Shown here: piece by piece, positions 1-10,997 of the stretch
Numbering within the stretch: the first letter of the stretch is position 1
Layout of the letters: the number at the start of each line of letters is the position of its first letter
Assembly: GCA_038025085.1 (NCBI GenBank)
Contig: CM076150.1
Location: 560,501-624,500, forward strand
Source of the DNA: Tetragonia tetragonoides
Taxonomy: Eukaryota > Streptophyta > Magnoliopsida > Caryophyllales > Aizoaceae
Reading direction: 5' to 3'
DNA: 64,000 bases
Notes under the pieces: generated by a model
The model's input: the letters and a program-made list of their open reading frames with translations, nothing else
Told to the model about the DNA's origin: nothing
Database searches by the model: none
Program-made: the position numbers and the translations under genes

Positions 1-866
1 CAATATTCTAAAACATGCTAATCAAACAAATTAGGGCATCAAGGAACCAAGCCTTGGCTACATCAATCCTAGATGGGGAATTTAGCTACTCATGCTATTC
101 AAGAACAATAAGCAAACAATGAAAACTAAATTAAGCATGATTGAACTAGAATTTAAGAACAAAATCAAGAACATTTATAAACTAAATTGAAATTAAACTA
201 AAAGAAGTAGAAATACCCAAAAGAAGCTTCAATTAATAGATAACCAAGAACTTGATGAAAGCTTGAAAGTGCAAATTGAATCTTCAAATTACAAAGCAAA
301 ACAAATGTTTGATTCTATTCTAGAAAGCATAAAAGTGTATGAGAGAATATGGGGTGATAAGAGATGATCAAAGAGATGGGTTCTCTCCCCTTTTATAACC
401 CCCCAACATGAGTGTAGTCGGATTTGGTTTAAAAGCTAATGGAATGGCAAAGGTCACGAATGAGTTCTCGTGAAAATGACAGTTCGCATGGTCGTGCAAA
501 AAATGTGAAGGAAAGTTGCATGGTCGTGCAACCCTTCTTAAGCTCACTGACTTACTTGCATGGTCATGCAAGTGCAATTTTGCCTTAAACTTCATTTTTG
601 CACTTCTCTTCTCGCTTGGCTTTCTCTAAGGCATCTTCCTCGACTTCTTCTTTGACGATTGCGACTCCAAATCATCTCAAAAGTCTCTTCCAAGCCTTGG
701 GGTCTCAAAATGTCCTAAAAACACATCAAAACACAAACATACCCCAGCAGTCATCTTTATCACAATAATCATAAAATCTTACAAAGAAATGATATAATTA
801 CCATGAAACTAAAATCAAATGAGTGCGTTTATCACATGAATAATAGCTCAATTTACGCACTCATCA
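1..866 (-). mobile_element. Probable LTR (end of an LTR retrotransposon), partial
   Basis: Read on the minus strand, this AT-rich segment begins with TGATGAGTGCGTAAATTGAG at base 866. A TG start followed by a GCGTAAATTGAG-type segment is common in plant Ty3/Gypsy-like LTRs. It contains a good TATA box (TATAAAA, minus strand, about 397-391) in a GGTTATAAAAGGGG context, then a leader without long reading frames. The TG end lies directly against the GC-rich tandem array that starts at about 867, as expected if the element inserted into the array. No gag or pol coding is visible, and the other end and any second LTR lie outside the window. The LTR call is inference from the terminus, the promoter and the abrupt composition change. 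A solo LTR or a different AT-rich repeat is possible. Confidence 0.4.
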
Positions 867-3800
867 AGGCCCCCGATTATCGAGTCCCTGATAGGCTTTG
901 AAGGGTGTTTTTACGGTACACCATTGTAAGATCTTGGAGACCCTGATGACCCTCCATGGGCACGTAGGGTCCTCTAGGGTCATGATAGACCCCCCGGAGA
1001 AGTTTGGGCAAAAATGACACCCGGGCCCCGGGAAGTCGAAAACGAAGGCTATAATCCACGTTTTTTGGGTTTCCGGAGGCTCCGGAATAATGGTGGATAT
1101 TTTCGCACCACATCGTACGGGACACCCTTAGGGAACATGGGAGAACCCTGGGATCCGTTATCGGGTCTCAGATAGGCTTATATGGGCCTTTTTTACGGCA
1201 CACCGTTGTAAGGGTTGGGTGACCGAAAACATGGGTGATATCGAAGTTCGTGGACCCTAATGACCCTCCCGGGGCACGTAGGGTCCTCTAGGGTCATGAT
1301 AGACCCCCTGGTGAAATTTGGGCAAAAATGATACCGGGCACCATGAAGTCGAAAACGAATGCTATATAATCCACGTTTTTTGGGCTTCCGGAGCCTCCAA
1401 TACGAAGGTGGATATTTTCGCACCACATCGCACGGGACACCCCTAGGGAACATGGGAGGACCTCGGGATCAGTTATCGGGTCCAAGATAGGCTTGTAAGA
1501 TCGTTTTTACGGCACGCCATTGTAACTTGTAAGGGCTATGACATTGAAAACATGGGTGATATAGAAGTTCGGGGACCTTAATGACCCTATCGGGGCACCT
1601 AGGGTACTCTAGGGTCAAGATAGACCTCCCAGAGAAGTTTGGGAAAAATGACTCCCAGGCCCCTGGAAGTCGAAAACGAAGGCTATAATCCACATTTTTG
1701 GGCTTCTGGAGCCCTGAAACGAAGGTAGGTATTTTTGCACCACATCGCACGGGACACCCAATACGTACGTGGAAGACCCCCGATTATCGAGTCCCTGGTA
1801 TGCTTTGAAGGGTGTTTTTACGGTACACCATTGTAAGGGCTTGGAGACCCTGATGACCCTCCATGGGCATGTAGGGTCCTCTAAGGTCATGATAGACCCC
1901 CCGGAGAAGTTTGGGCAAAAATGACACCCGGGCCCCGGGAAGTCGAAAACGAAGGCTATATATAATCCATGTTTTTTCGGCTTCCGGAGGCTCCAAAATG
2001 AACGTGGATATTTTTCGCACCACAATGCATGGGACATCCCTAGGGAACATGGGAGGACCCTGGGGTCCGTTATCGAGTCCCAGATAGGCTTGTAAGGGCG
2101 TTTTTTTGGCACACCATTGTAAGGGCTGAGAGACCGTAAACATGGTTGTTATCGATGTTCGGGGACCCTGATGACCCTCCCCGGACACGTAGGGTCCTCT
2201 AGAGTCATAATAGATCCCCCGAAGAAGTTTGGGCAAAAATGACACCCGGGCCTCGGGAAGTTGAAAACGAAGGCTATATAATCCACTTTTTTGGGCTACC
2301 GGAGGCTCGGGAACGAAGGTGGAAATTTTCCCACCACATCGCACAGGACACCCCTAGGGAACATCGGAGAACCCCGGTGTCCGTTATCGGGTCCCAAATA
2401 GGTTTTTAAGGGCGCTTTTACGGCACACCATTGTAGGGTCCGCAGACCGAAAACATGAGTGATATCGAAGTTCGGGGACCCTGACGACCCTCCCGGGGCA
2501 CGTAGGGTCCTCGAGGGTCATGATAGACCCCCGGGAGAAGTTTTGGCCAAAATGACATCCGGGCCCCGGAAAGTCGAAAACGAAGGCTATAATCCACGTT
2601 TTTTGGGTTTTCGGAGGCTGCAAAATAAAAGTGGATATTTTTCGCACCACAACGCACGAGACACCCCCTAGGGAACATGGGAGGATCCCAGGGTTCGTTA
2701 TCGGGTCCCAGATAGGCTTGTAAGGGCGTTTTTACGGCACACGATTGTAAGGGCTGGGAGACCGAAAACATGGTTCTTATCGAAGTTCGGGGACCCTGAT
2801 GACCCTCCCGGGGCACGTAGGGTCCTCTAGGGTCATGATAGACCCCCCGAAGAAGTTTGAGCAAAAATGACACCCTGGCCCCGGGAAGTCGAAAACGAAG
2901 ACTATAATCCACGTTTTTTGGGCTTCCGGAGGCTCCGGAACGAAGGTGGATATTTTCGCACCACATCACACGGGACACCCCTAGGGAACATGGGAGGACC
3001 CCGGGGTCCGTTATCGGGTCCCAGATAGGCTTGTAAGGGCGCTTTTTCAGCACACCATTGTAAGGGCTGGGAGACCGAAAACATGAGTGATATCGAAGTT
3101 CAGGGACCCTGACGACCCTCCCGGGGCATGTAGGGTCCTCCTGGGTCAAGATAAACCCCCGGAGAAGTTTGGTCAAAAATGACACCCGGGCCCCGGGAAG
3201 TCGAAAACGAAGGCTATTATAATCCACGTTTTTTGGGCTTGCGGAGGCTCCGGAACGAAGTTGGAAATTTTCGCACCACATCGCACGGGACACCCCTAGG
3301 GAACATCCGAGAACCCCGGGGTCCGTTATCGGGTCCCAAATAGGCTTTTAATGGCGCTTTTACGACACACCATTGTAGGGTTTGGAGACTGAAAACATGA
3401 GTGATATCGATGTTCAGGGACCCTGACGACCCTCCCGGGGCATGTAGGGTCCTCCTGGGTCAAGATAAACCCTCCGGAGAAGTTTGGGCAAAAATGACAC
3501 CCGGGCCCCGGAAAGTCGAAAACGAAGGCTATAATCCACGTTTTTTGGGCTTCCGGAGGCTCCGGAACGAAGGTGGATATTTTCGCACCACATCGCACGG
3601 GACACCCCTAGGGATCAAGGGAGGACCCCCGGGTCTGTTATCGGGTCCTAGATAGGCTTGTAAGGGCGCTTTTTCAGCATACCATTGTAAGGGCTGGGAG
3701 ACCGAAAACATGAGTGATATCGAAGTTCAGGGACCCTGACGACCCTCCCGGGGCACGTAGGGTCCTCTAGGGTCATGATAGACCCCCCGGAGAAGTTTGC

Positions 3801-5160
3801 GCAAAAATGACACCCGGGCTCCAGGAAGTTGAAAACGAAGGCTATAATCCACGTTTTTTGGGCTTCCGGAGGCTCCGGAACGAAAGTGGATATTTTCGCA
3901 CCATATCGCACGGGACACCCCTAGGGAACATGGGAGGACCCCGGGGTCCGTTATCGGGTCCCAAATTGGCTTGTAAGGGCGCTTTTACGGCACATCATTG
4001 TAAATGCTGGGAGACCGAAAACATGAGTGATATCGAAGTTCCGGGACCCTGATGATTCTCCCGGGGCCTGTAGGGTCCTCATGGGTCATGATAGATCCCC
4101 CAGAGAAGTTTGGGCAAAAATGACTCCTGGTCCCCGGGCAGTCGAAAACGAAGGGTAATCCACGTTTTTTGTGCTTCCGGTGGTCCAGGAATGAAGGTAG
4201 GTATTTCCGTACCACATCACACGGGACACCCATTACGTATGTGAGCGGCCCCCGAGGTCATTTATCGAGTCCCTGATAGGCTTGGAAGGGGGTTTTATGG
4301 GCCACTAGTGTAAGAGTCGGAACACCGAAGGCATGGGTAATATCAATACTTGGGGATCGGATGATCGTCCCGGGGCACAATAGGTCCTCTAGGGTGAAGA
4401 TAGACCCTCCTAGGACCGGAGTAGTTTGCGCAGAAATGATACCCAGTCCCCAGGAAGCCGAAAATCAAAAGTTATAATCCACGTTTTTGGGCTTTCGGGA
4501 GGCTCTGGAACGAAGGTAGATATTTTCGAACCACATCGCACGGTACACCCTAGGAAACATAGGAGGCCTTCGGAGTCCTTTATCGGGTCCCTTATAAGCT
4601 TGTAAGGGCGTTTTTACGGCACACATTTGTAAGTGTCGGGACACCGAAAACACGGGTGATATCGAAGTTCGGGAACCCTGATGACCCTCCTGGGTCATCT
4701 AGAGTCCTCCAGAGTCATGAAAGACCCCTTGGAGAAGTTTGGGCAAAAATGATTCCCGGGCCCCGGAAAGTCGAAAACGAATGATATAATCCACATTTTT
4801 TGGGCTTCCGGAGGCCCTGAAACGAAGGTAGATATTTTCGCACCACATCGCACGGGATAACCCTTTGGGACGTGGGAGGCTCCTGAGGTCGTTTATCGAG
4901 TCCCTGATTGACTTGGAAGGAGTTTTACAAGCCACTAGTGTAAGAGTCAAAACACCGAAGGCATGGGTGATATCGATGTTTGGGGATCTGGATGACCCTC
5001 TCGGTGCTTATCCGAGGGTCCTCTAAGTCATGTCAGACCCTCACGGAGATGTTTGGTTAAAAATTGTAACCGAACCTCCAGAATAGGTTATCGAGGAGCC
5101 CTCCGGAGTAGGTTATCAAGTTCTTGGTAGTCTTGGACACCGAAGGCTAATTCACGGTTT
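867..5160. repeat. Tandem array (satellite-like), about 14 copies of a ~313-bp unit
   Basis: The anchor TTATCGGG/TTATCGAG recurs at 877, 1158, 1473, 1784, 2070, 2384, 2698, 3011, 3326, 3638, 3951, 4262, 4580 and 4893. Most intervals are 311-318 bp; two short ones are 281 and 286 bp. Each unit holds recognisable blocks such as CGAAAACGAAGGCTATAATC, CACCACATCGCACGGGACAC and GGGTCATGATAGACCCCC. It is GC-rich and full of CCGG/CCCGGG sites, unlike the AT-rich flanks. Copies 1 and 4 lack the same ~30-bp block (GAAAACATG...GATATCGAAG) between GAGACC and CTGATGACC. Copies fade in quality after about 4200 and stop near 5160. Long open frames here, such as 2418-3293 minus, are read through several repeat units in shifting frames and are not treated as genes. 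Confidence 0.93.
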
Positions 5161-7981
5161 TTGGGTACTGAGCATGGCTCTTCACCATCCCGTACCACCA
5201 AACTTATGATCAAATTATAATTCTCCATGGTCAGTGTTTTGTTTTAAAGATCGTAAAAAGTGAAATGAAAATAAGAGGTTGATAATAAATATCTCTAGAA
5301 TGGTTTCAACACATACTATTTAACGCATATCTAAGGCTTTAACGAGATTTACAAATTAAGCAAAAATCTCAATTTTATCCAAAAGTATATTGTTCTAGCG
5401 TTCTTATTGTAAAACTATCCATGCATTAAAGAAAGCTAGATGGCAAGGTACTTTCATTGGCTTGAGTACCTTGAGTTACTCTACGTCATCCACAACATTT
5501 CAAAAGAGCCTAGCCGTGAGTTACTCTATGTCTCTCTTATACATGTTATAATGAACTTAACGCTTACAAAGACCCAAATTTTAACTAAGTTTAAAGACCT
5601 AACCATTTTCTTGGAAGATTTGAGGACTTCCGGCTCACTTTCCGGCCAAAAGATGAACCACAGGGGTCGTGTGACATAGCAATAAAAGACTCACAGTCCA
5701 AAATAAAAATAGAAACGTTTCACTCAATTAATACTCCCTTGTGCAGCTGGTTAAGGGCAAGAAAGCTTAGTTCCAATCTCAATGGTGATGACAATTTCAT
5801 TACATTGGCATAAATATTTCCAAACCAAGAGTTGAGCACTAGATGTGGACACAAGGGTAAACAAATCCCAGAAGGCTGCCACCATACGAGGAGACTAATC
5901 GTTAATGAGAATATACTTTTGCCATATAATACCCCTTTAGTCCAGAATTACGAGTCATATTACTCGTAGAACTTCAACTCCACATTAGAAGAGTGACTAC
6001 TGTTCCCAGCCAACGAAGTACTTGCAAAGATCCAAAGCTTAGCAGAAAGGCAAGTGGTCTAGATAAACGCCTTCCGCCTGAGAACCAGAATAACTACCAG
6101 AACCGATGTACAATAGAAGTCCGTGATATAATGTATTCAGGTGAGCAAGTATTCAAAGACCACCTTATCTCTGCACTCTTCCAACTGCTCAGGAATCGGA
6201 AAGCTGCAGCAGCTCATTCTGAAAAATCATTTGCACGAAAACAATCTGGGGAATTTCTTATTATCAAGGAGAATCAGAGGTCATCCAGCACACTCTTTAA
6301 AATGCAATGAATTTCCAAACTTACTGAGACAATTTAGAGATGGGGCTTTCACATGAAGAACACGAAAAGAATTTGAGAAGTAAATACAACTCAGAAAATA
6401 ATGCGATAGACATCAAATGTTTACTATCACACATGTGAAACTTTACCAGTGGATTCAAGGGTGGGCAGGAAAGTGGAGCAACAGCCAGAACCAAACCAAG
6501 TATATCTGAACTTTGAAGGTTCATGATCATTCCACGTTGCCACTCTAAAGTGAGCTGTTTGAGCACTGGCTATATCTTGCCCTCCTTTTGATCTATTGGA
6601 AAATGAAACTGCAATCGAACAGCTTCTTTGCCTCAAAGACAAGAAAAAACACTGTCAGGGAGAGGCTCAAATCATGTGCATGAAATCGTCATGCAATTCA
6701 CTTATAAAGCCAATTTGAACAATGCTTTCATAGCTGACACTGGAAACACCAATCCACTATCAGTTTAATCCAACATTCCTACTGTATCACAACCACCAGA
6801 AATCAAGTTGCCTATACAGTGTTCATAATTTCTTTGCAGATGTTTGACATCTAAGTTATGCAGATGGTCGACATCCAAGTTATCTATGTTTGGATGAAGA
6901 ACATTTACATACATAATCAACCTTGTCCAAAGTATGAGGATTGACATCAGATAAGCCACCATCAGCGAATGTTTTCCTTTTCTTACAGTCAATTATGTAC
7001 TACATGTCTACAATGCAGAATGCACATTCGAAAAAGTCAAGAGTGACTAATTCACACCTAATGATGGCATAGAATTTTAGCTAATCGAAACTTAATAATA
7101 TACTGAAATACAATCAGCAAAAATATTAGTAGTATGCTTTTCAGACAGCATATATAATTTGCTACATGAACAGGCTCTATAAAGGCATACAAAATCACAC
7201 TGAAATACAATCATCAACCATTACACATTCCTCATTTTTAAAAGGACAACATATAATATCGCAGGAGAATATTTCAGGAGTATACAGAACACACAAACCA
7301 ATAATCCTGCTTAGTATGCTCACAAAACCAATAATCCTTGGTAGTTCAGATTCAGTCCCTGCTCTGAAGATATTCCCAGTAAACCAAAACATATAGTGAG
7401 AGCACTGAATGCTAATGTTATTGGTTTTTCCTTACCAAAGATTCTTCTGTGACACTCAGAATCTGCCATAAAACAACTGCAAGGCCAATACTCATCGAGC
7501 AAAGAAATGGTAAACATGGATGAAGCATAACAGTAGAAACAGATGCCATGCTTACAATTGCCAATACATAGCAAGACCTTACATAATTTAACATCCAAAT
7601 ACAAGTGGAAAGAGGACATTTTTGGCAAATATTTGTATTCAAGAAAACCCAACTATATTAGACATTAACGTTTTATGACATTAGCCAAAAAGAAGGCTGG
7701 TACATCACTTATATTCATTTTTAACTACAGTTGACAATCCCCTTCCTCAACCCAACTATTTACCCAAGTCCCAGCAGTAGAGAATAGAGACCAACTAAAC
7801 TGAATAAAACCCTAATCTTCCATACTTAATACCATGCACCATAAACTATATAGAGGATATCAAACCAGTAGAGAAAACAAACCCAACTACCCAAAGAAGA
7901 TTTAAAGATTATATACAGAAGCTAGAAACTTCCATATCCCGGTAACTAAGAACTCTGAACAACACCTTGCAATTGGGATTT
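5161..7981. other. Intergenic stretch with no supported gene
   Basis: AT-rich sequence between the tandem array and the single-exon gene. It holds only short open frames (largest 105-110 codons, at 5993-6310 plus and 7320-7652 minus) that I do not recognise and that lack convincing splice or repeat support. Part of the right end is presumably 3' UTR of the neighbouring minus-strand gene. A 15-bp near-repeat (GAGTTACTCTACGTC at about 5473 and GAGTTACTCTATGTC at about 5518) is visible but unexplained. Confidence 0.5.
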
Positions 7982-8078
7982 CTAAGAGAAGAACTTACTT
8001 AACGCGGGACACTTTGAAAAGTCACCGTCGCCAATGCTCTTCCCTAAGTTATGACTTCCACTTTCCTCATTAGATTGA

Positions 8079-9941
8079 TCATTGTTGAACTCCCTTATCT
8101 ATCGGCAATGCATCTCTCATTGAGACATCTCCAGCTGCTTCATCATTCAATGCTCCAGTGTTTCCTTTTACCTGTGCTCCGGCAATTATGACCTCATCAT
8201 GCTTCAAGCTGATATTAGTATCTTCATTTACACCTTCTGACTGATTGCCCTCATTTACTTGTTCTGTGACCACCTCTCCCATGCAGACATCTCTTACAAA
8301 TTGACTTTTCACACTTTCCTCAACACTGCCAGCTTGTATTCCAACAGCTGATGTAACATCCTTTTTGTCCCCCAACTCGCGCAGTTCATTCTGTCCCGCA
8401 CCTAGGCCCTGAACTTGTTCTTCACCATGGCTTTCACAATTATTGTCCGTGCTGAAATCAAACAGGAACCCCTCTGTAACTAATCCAGTATCTTGCTTGC
8501 CTTCATCTAATGCAATATCCTTTCGGTTACTTTCCAATGCCTCTCCATGGGACAGTTCTTTAACCGCAAGCTCACTTAACTCTTTGTGCAGCATTTCTTC
8601 ACCATCATCCCTCCTGGCACCACTTTCTCCAGCTCCATTCCTAGGCACATAGTCCACTTCCTCATTATGCTTGCTACCAAGTAAGGGCATACTTCTGAGT
8701 CCTTCACTATCATTTTCAGATACATTCTCCACAACCTCTTCATTAATATCTTCAACAACCTGATGCTGCCTCTCAAGACACAGCAACCTCCTCCTCAGCT
8801 CCCCAAGCTCCCTCTCCATCAAGTAAAGCCTCTCCTTAAGTATCAGATTCTCCTCTTCCAGTTGTGCAATGTGTGTGTCCTGATCATCTACTCTATTCTC
8901 CAGCACATTATGATAATCAACACCACTGTTCGGGTATATCATCTCAAAGCGACTCAAATCATGGTCCAACCTCCTCTCAACCTCAACATGCTCCTCCACA
9001 TCACTCTCACTTGACCCGCCGTCATCCTCTTCCTCATACTCGTCTACAGCTTCATCATGTCCTGGTGACCGGAGCCTAATCAACCCCTTCATGGACCCAT
9101 AGCCATCAACACCCCACTCTTCCTTTGCCATATCAACCAGAGCCTCTCTCGAGGGCGAGAATGAAGGTGTGGGGAGTACAGCAGGTGTCACAGGACAAGG
9201 AGAAACCAAAGATGCAATTCCACCAGACTTCTTAGCACGGATAATATACGAAGTAGTGTTCCTAGGAGCATGAGCATAAGGACCCATCCTATTAAACTTT
9301 TTCTTAGGGTGGTAAAACCTCCTAGCCCTGAGCCGATTTTGCTGTTCGAGATCATAAAGTGTGGGGGGCTGATAAACTCCAACACCCGGGCCAGTAACAA
9401 CTGCGCCACTGGCCCCACCACCACCACCACCACCACCACCACCAGCCATTACTTTATCTTTCCTCCTTACATCTTTCCTCTTATCCATAGGTTTCTTCCC
9501 TTTCCAGTTACCCCTTCCCTGTTTAGGAATTCCACCACTATACATTTGATTCATATAATTTGGGAATTTCATGGCATTCATAGAAGGCGGTGGCATGTTA
9601 GGAAGGGGCTGCTGCCACTGACCGTAGTTGTTCTGACCCATCATCTTCGACTGATTCACCATCTGAGGTTGAACAATCATAGGGTTAGGAGCTTGACTGC
9701 CCCCCATCAATGGCTGTTGACTGAGCTGATTAACCATCTGAGCCTGGCTTGGTGTCATCTGTGGTGGCTTCTGATTCACCATTGGAGGTTGATTTTGAAG
9801 GTGGTTCAACATCTGTGATGAGTAACTCATCATTTGAGACTGATTATTCATTGGTTCTTGTGATTCAAATTGTTTCTTGAATAAAAAGTTTGAGTGTCTC
9901 TTTACCTGATGTTGATTCATCATTTGCGACTGATCGTTCAT
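8079..9941 (-). CDS. Met/Gln/Asn-rich, coiled-coil plant protein of unknown function (620 aa)
   Basis: An uninterrupted 620-codon frame with its ATG at 9941 and TGA at 8079-8081. Residues 1 to about 130 are low-complexity and rich in Met, Gln, Asn and Pro, with repeated QMVNQ/QMMN motifs. A Lys/Arg cluster (about 140-164) and a ten-glycine run (167-176, a CCA/CCN trinucleotide tract on the plus strand) follow. Next is a block that looks conserved: RARRFYHPKKKFNRMGPYA, then RNTTSYIIRAKKSGGIASL, then SPSREALVDMAKEEWGVDG (roughly residues 206-285). An acidic Asp/Glu/Ser patch comes next, then a leucine-rich heptad coiled coil (about 355-400) and a disordered acidic C-terminus. The low-complexity N-terminus, basic patch and coiled coil suggest a nuclear or RNA-associated protein, but that is inference and I assign no family name. 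The C-terminal end may be affected by a frameshift (see findings). Confidence 0.85.
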   Translation of the reverse strand: MNDQSQMMNQHQVKRHSNFLFKKQFESQEPMNNQSQMMSYSSQMLNHLQNQPPMVNQKPPQMTPSQAQMVNQLSQQPLMGGSQAPNPMIVQPQMVNQSKMMGQNNYGQWQQPLPNMPPPSMNAMKFPNYMNQMYSGGIPKQGRGNWKGKKPMDKRKDVRRKDKVMAGGGGGGGGGGASGAVVTGPGVGVYQPPTLYDLEQQNRLRARRFYHPKKKFNRMGPYAHAPRNTTSYIIRAKKSGGIASLVSPCPVTPAVLPTPSFSPSREALVDMAKEEWGVDGYGSMKGLIRLRSPGHDEAVDEYEEEDDGGSSESDVEEHVEVERRLDHDLSRFEMIYPNSGVDYHNVLENRVDDQDTHIAQLEEENLILKERLYLMERELGELRRRLLCLERQHQVVEDINEEVVENVSENDSEGLRSMPLLGSKHNEEVDYVPRNGAGESGARRDDGEEMLHKELSELAVKELSHGEALESNRKDIALDEGKQDTGLVTEGFLFDFSTDNNCESHGEEQVQGLGAGQNELRELGDKKDVTSAVGIQAGSVEESVKSQFVRDVCMGEVVTEQVNEGNQSEGVNEDTNISLKHDEVIIAGAQVKGNTGALNDEAAGDVSMRDALPIDKGVQQ

Positions 9942-10408
9942 TGTTTTCTGTTTCTATCTCTCTCTATAGAACAAACGCACACACTTCTCAGCTTCGTTGA
10001 AAACCCTAAATTAAAACGGAAATCAAAATCAAAATCGCGAACAAAACTTAAAATTAGGTTTTAAGCGATTACGAATTAACAAATTACGACAACTGACAAA
10101 TTGAATCCAATAATTTCAAATTTGATCTGAAAATTAAAAACAGAACGGATTGAAAATTTAATTTAATTAAAGAGATCGATCGACGGAAGCTAACCCTAGC
10201 AATGTGTAAAGGTGAAGTATATAATACAGCTATGATTATTACTCCTAAACAAGGAGCACAAGAATCTTCCCCCTCTCTTTGCGCTCCCCCTCTCTCACTT
10301 TCTCTCTCCTGATTTTCTCTCTTTTTCTCTCTCTGGAGATTTTCGATCTCTCGAATTTGCGAATCTCAAATTATTTCTCTGAGCACCGAAAATTAGAGGA
10401 TTTTCGAT
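9942..10408 (-). other. Inferred 5' UTR of the 620-aa gene
   Basis: Between the ATG at 9941 and the TATA box at 10432-10439 lies about 460 bp of leader-like sequence. It has a GA-rich (minus strand) stretch around 10265-10345, built of AGAGAGAG and related runs as is common in plant 5' UTRs. No convincing donor/acceptor pair was found, so the leader may be unspliced. A second, weaker TATA-like site (TATTATATAC, minus strand, about 10217-10226) would give a shorter leader. Confidence 0.4.
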
Positions 10409-10431
10409 TGCGTTGGTGCCCCCAAGGGCTT

Positions 10432-10439
10432 ATTTATAG
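10432..10439 (-). promoter_or_regulatory. Likely TATA box for the 620-aa gene
   Basis: The minus strand reads CGTCTATAAATAAGCCC, a near-ideal plant TATA box. A start about 30 bp downstream would fall near 10400-10408, in front of a GA-rich leader leading to the ATG at 9941. Just upstream on the same strand is GCCACGTAGG, an ACGT-core (G-box-like) element at about 10504-10513. The assignment rests on motif and position only. Confidence 0.5.
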
Positions 10440-10644
10440 ACGAATAAAGGAGACTGAACGGTTAGATGTACAGATGGCATATCGACGGCTGAAAATCGTT
10501 CCTACGTGGCGGTTAAGCGCTTCATCGAGTCATTTTCGGTTTAGGACCGCCATCATACGAAAATACGGAATTGCCCTCCGGCCTCCGTTTCAATGACTCC
10601 CATTAACGAGAAATAGTATTAAAGCTTCTTCTATTTATATTTAC

Positions 10645-10997
10645 GCCCTGTTTGGTAATTGGCTGATGATATCAGCTGTTGGCTGATGGCTGATGGTCAA
10701 TGGCTGGTATTGTTAGCTTATTTGACCTACTGGTAACATTGGATGTCTGGAAAGAGAATTTTGGTAACATTGGCTGGTAACATTAGCTGGTTATATGTAA
10801 AATGACCTATAAGGACATTCATATGACTGAGGAATTTGATGACCTAGAAGTAAATAATTGCAAGTCTTGGACTATTATGTCATTGGATTACATTAATGCC
10901 ACCAGTGAATACCCATTAAGCCAATATTGGATAGTGAACTGGTCAAACATCCAATTTTACCAAAAGCCACCCCACAAGTCAACATCCAAACACCGCC
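10645..10997. mobile_element. Possible hAT-like MITE
   Basis: The left end reads GCCCTGTTTGGTAATTGGC. The right end is CCAAACACCGCC, whose reverse complement GGCGGTGTTTGG resembles the left end. GCCCTGTTTGG-type termini are typical of plant non-autonomous hAT elements. The interior has GGCTGATGGCTGATGG-type short repeats and no coding potential. No clear 8-bp target-site duplication is seen, so this is tentative. Confidence 0.35.

Noticed and set aside
2418..3293. 291-codon open frame on the minus strand of the tandem array
   Set aside because: It runs through three repeat units in changing frame, has no recognisable domain, and equivalent frames recur in every unit. Treated as a by-product of composition.
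5993..6310. 105-codon plus-strand frame
   Set aside because: No family resemblance, no splice or repeat context and AT-rich neighbourhood. Could be chance; not listed as a gene.
7320..7652. 110-codon minus-strand frame downstream of the 620-aa gene
   Set aside because: Unrecognised and overlapping other short frames; most likely 3' UTR or spacer.
9270..9818. 182-codon plus-strand frame opposite the 620-aa gene
   Set aside because: It is the antisense of the Gln/Met-rich and polyglycine coding region (His/Thr-rich runs) and not an independent gene.
10279..10596. 105-codon plus-strand frame near the promoter
   Set aside because: It covers the inferred promoter and CT-rich leader of the minus-strand gene; low-complexity translation.
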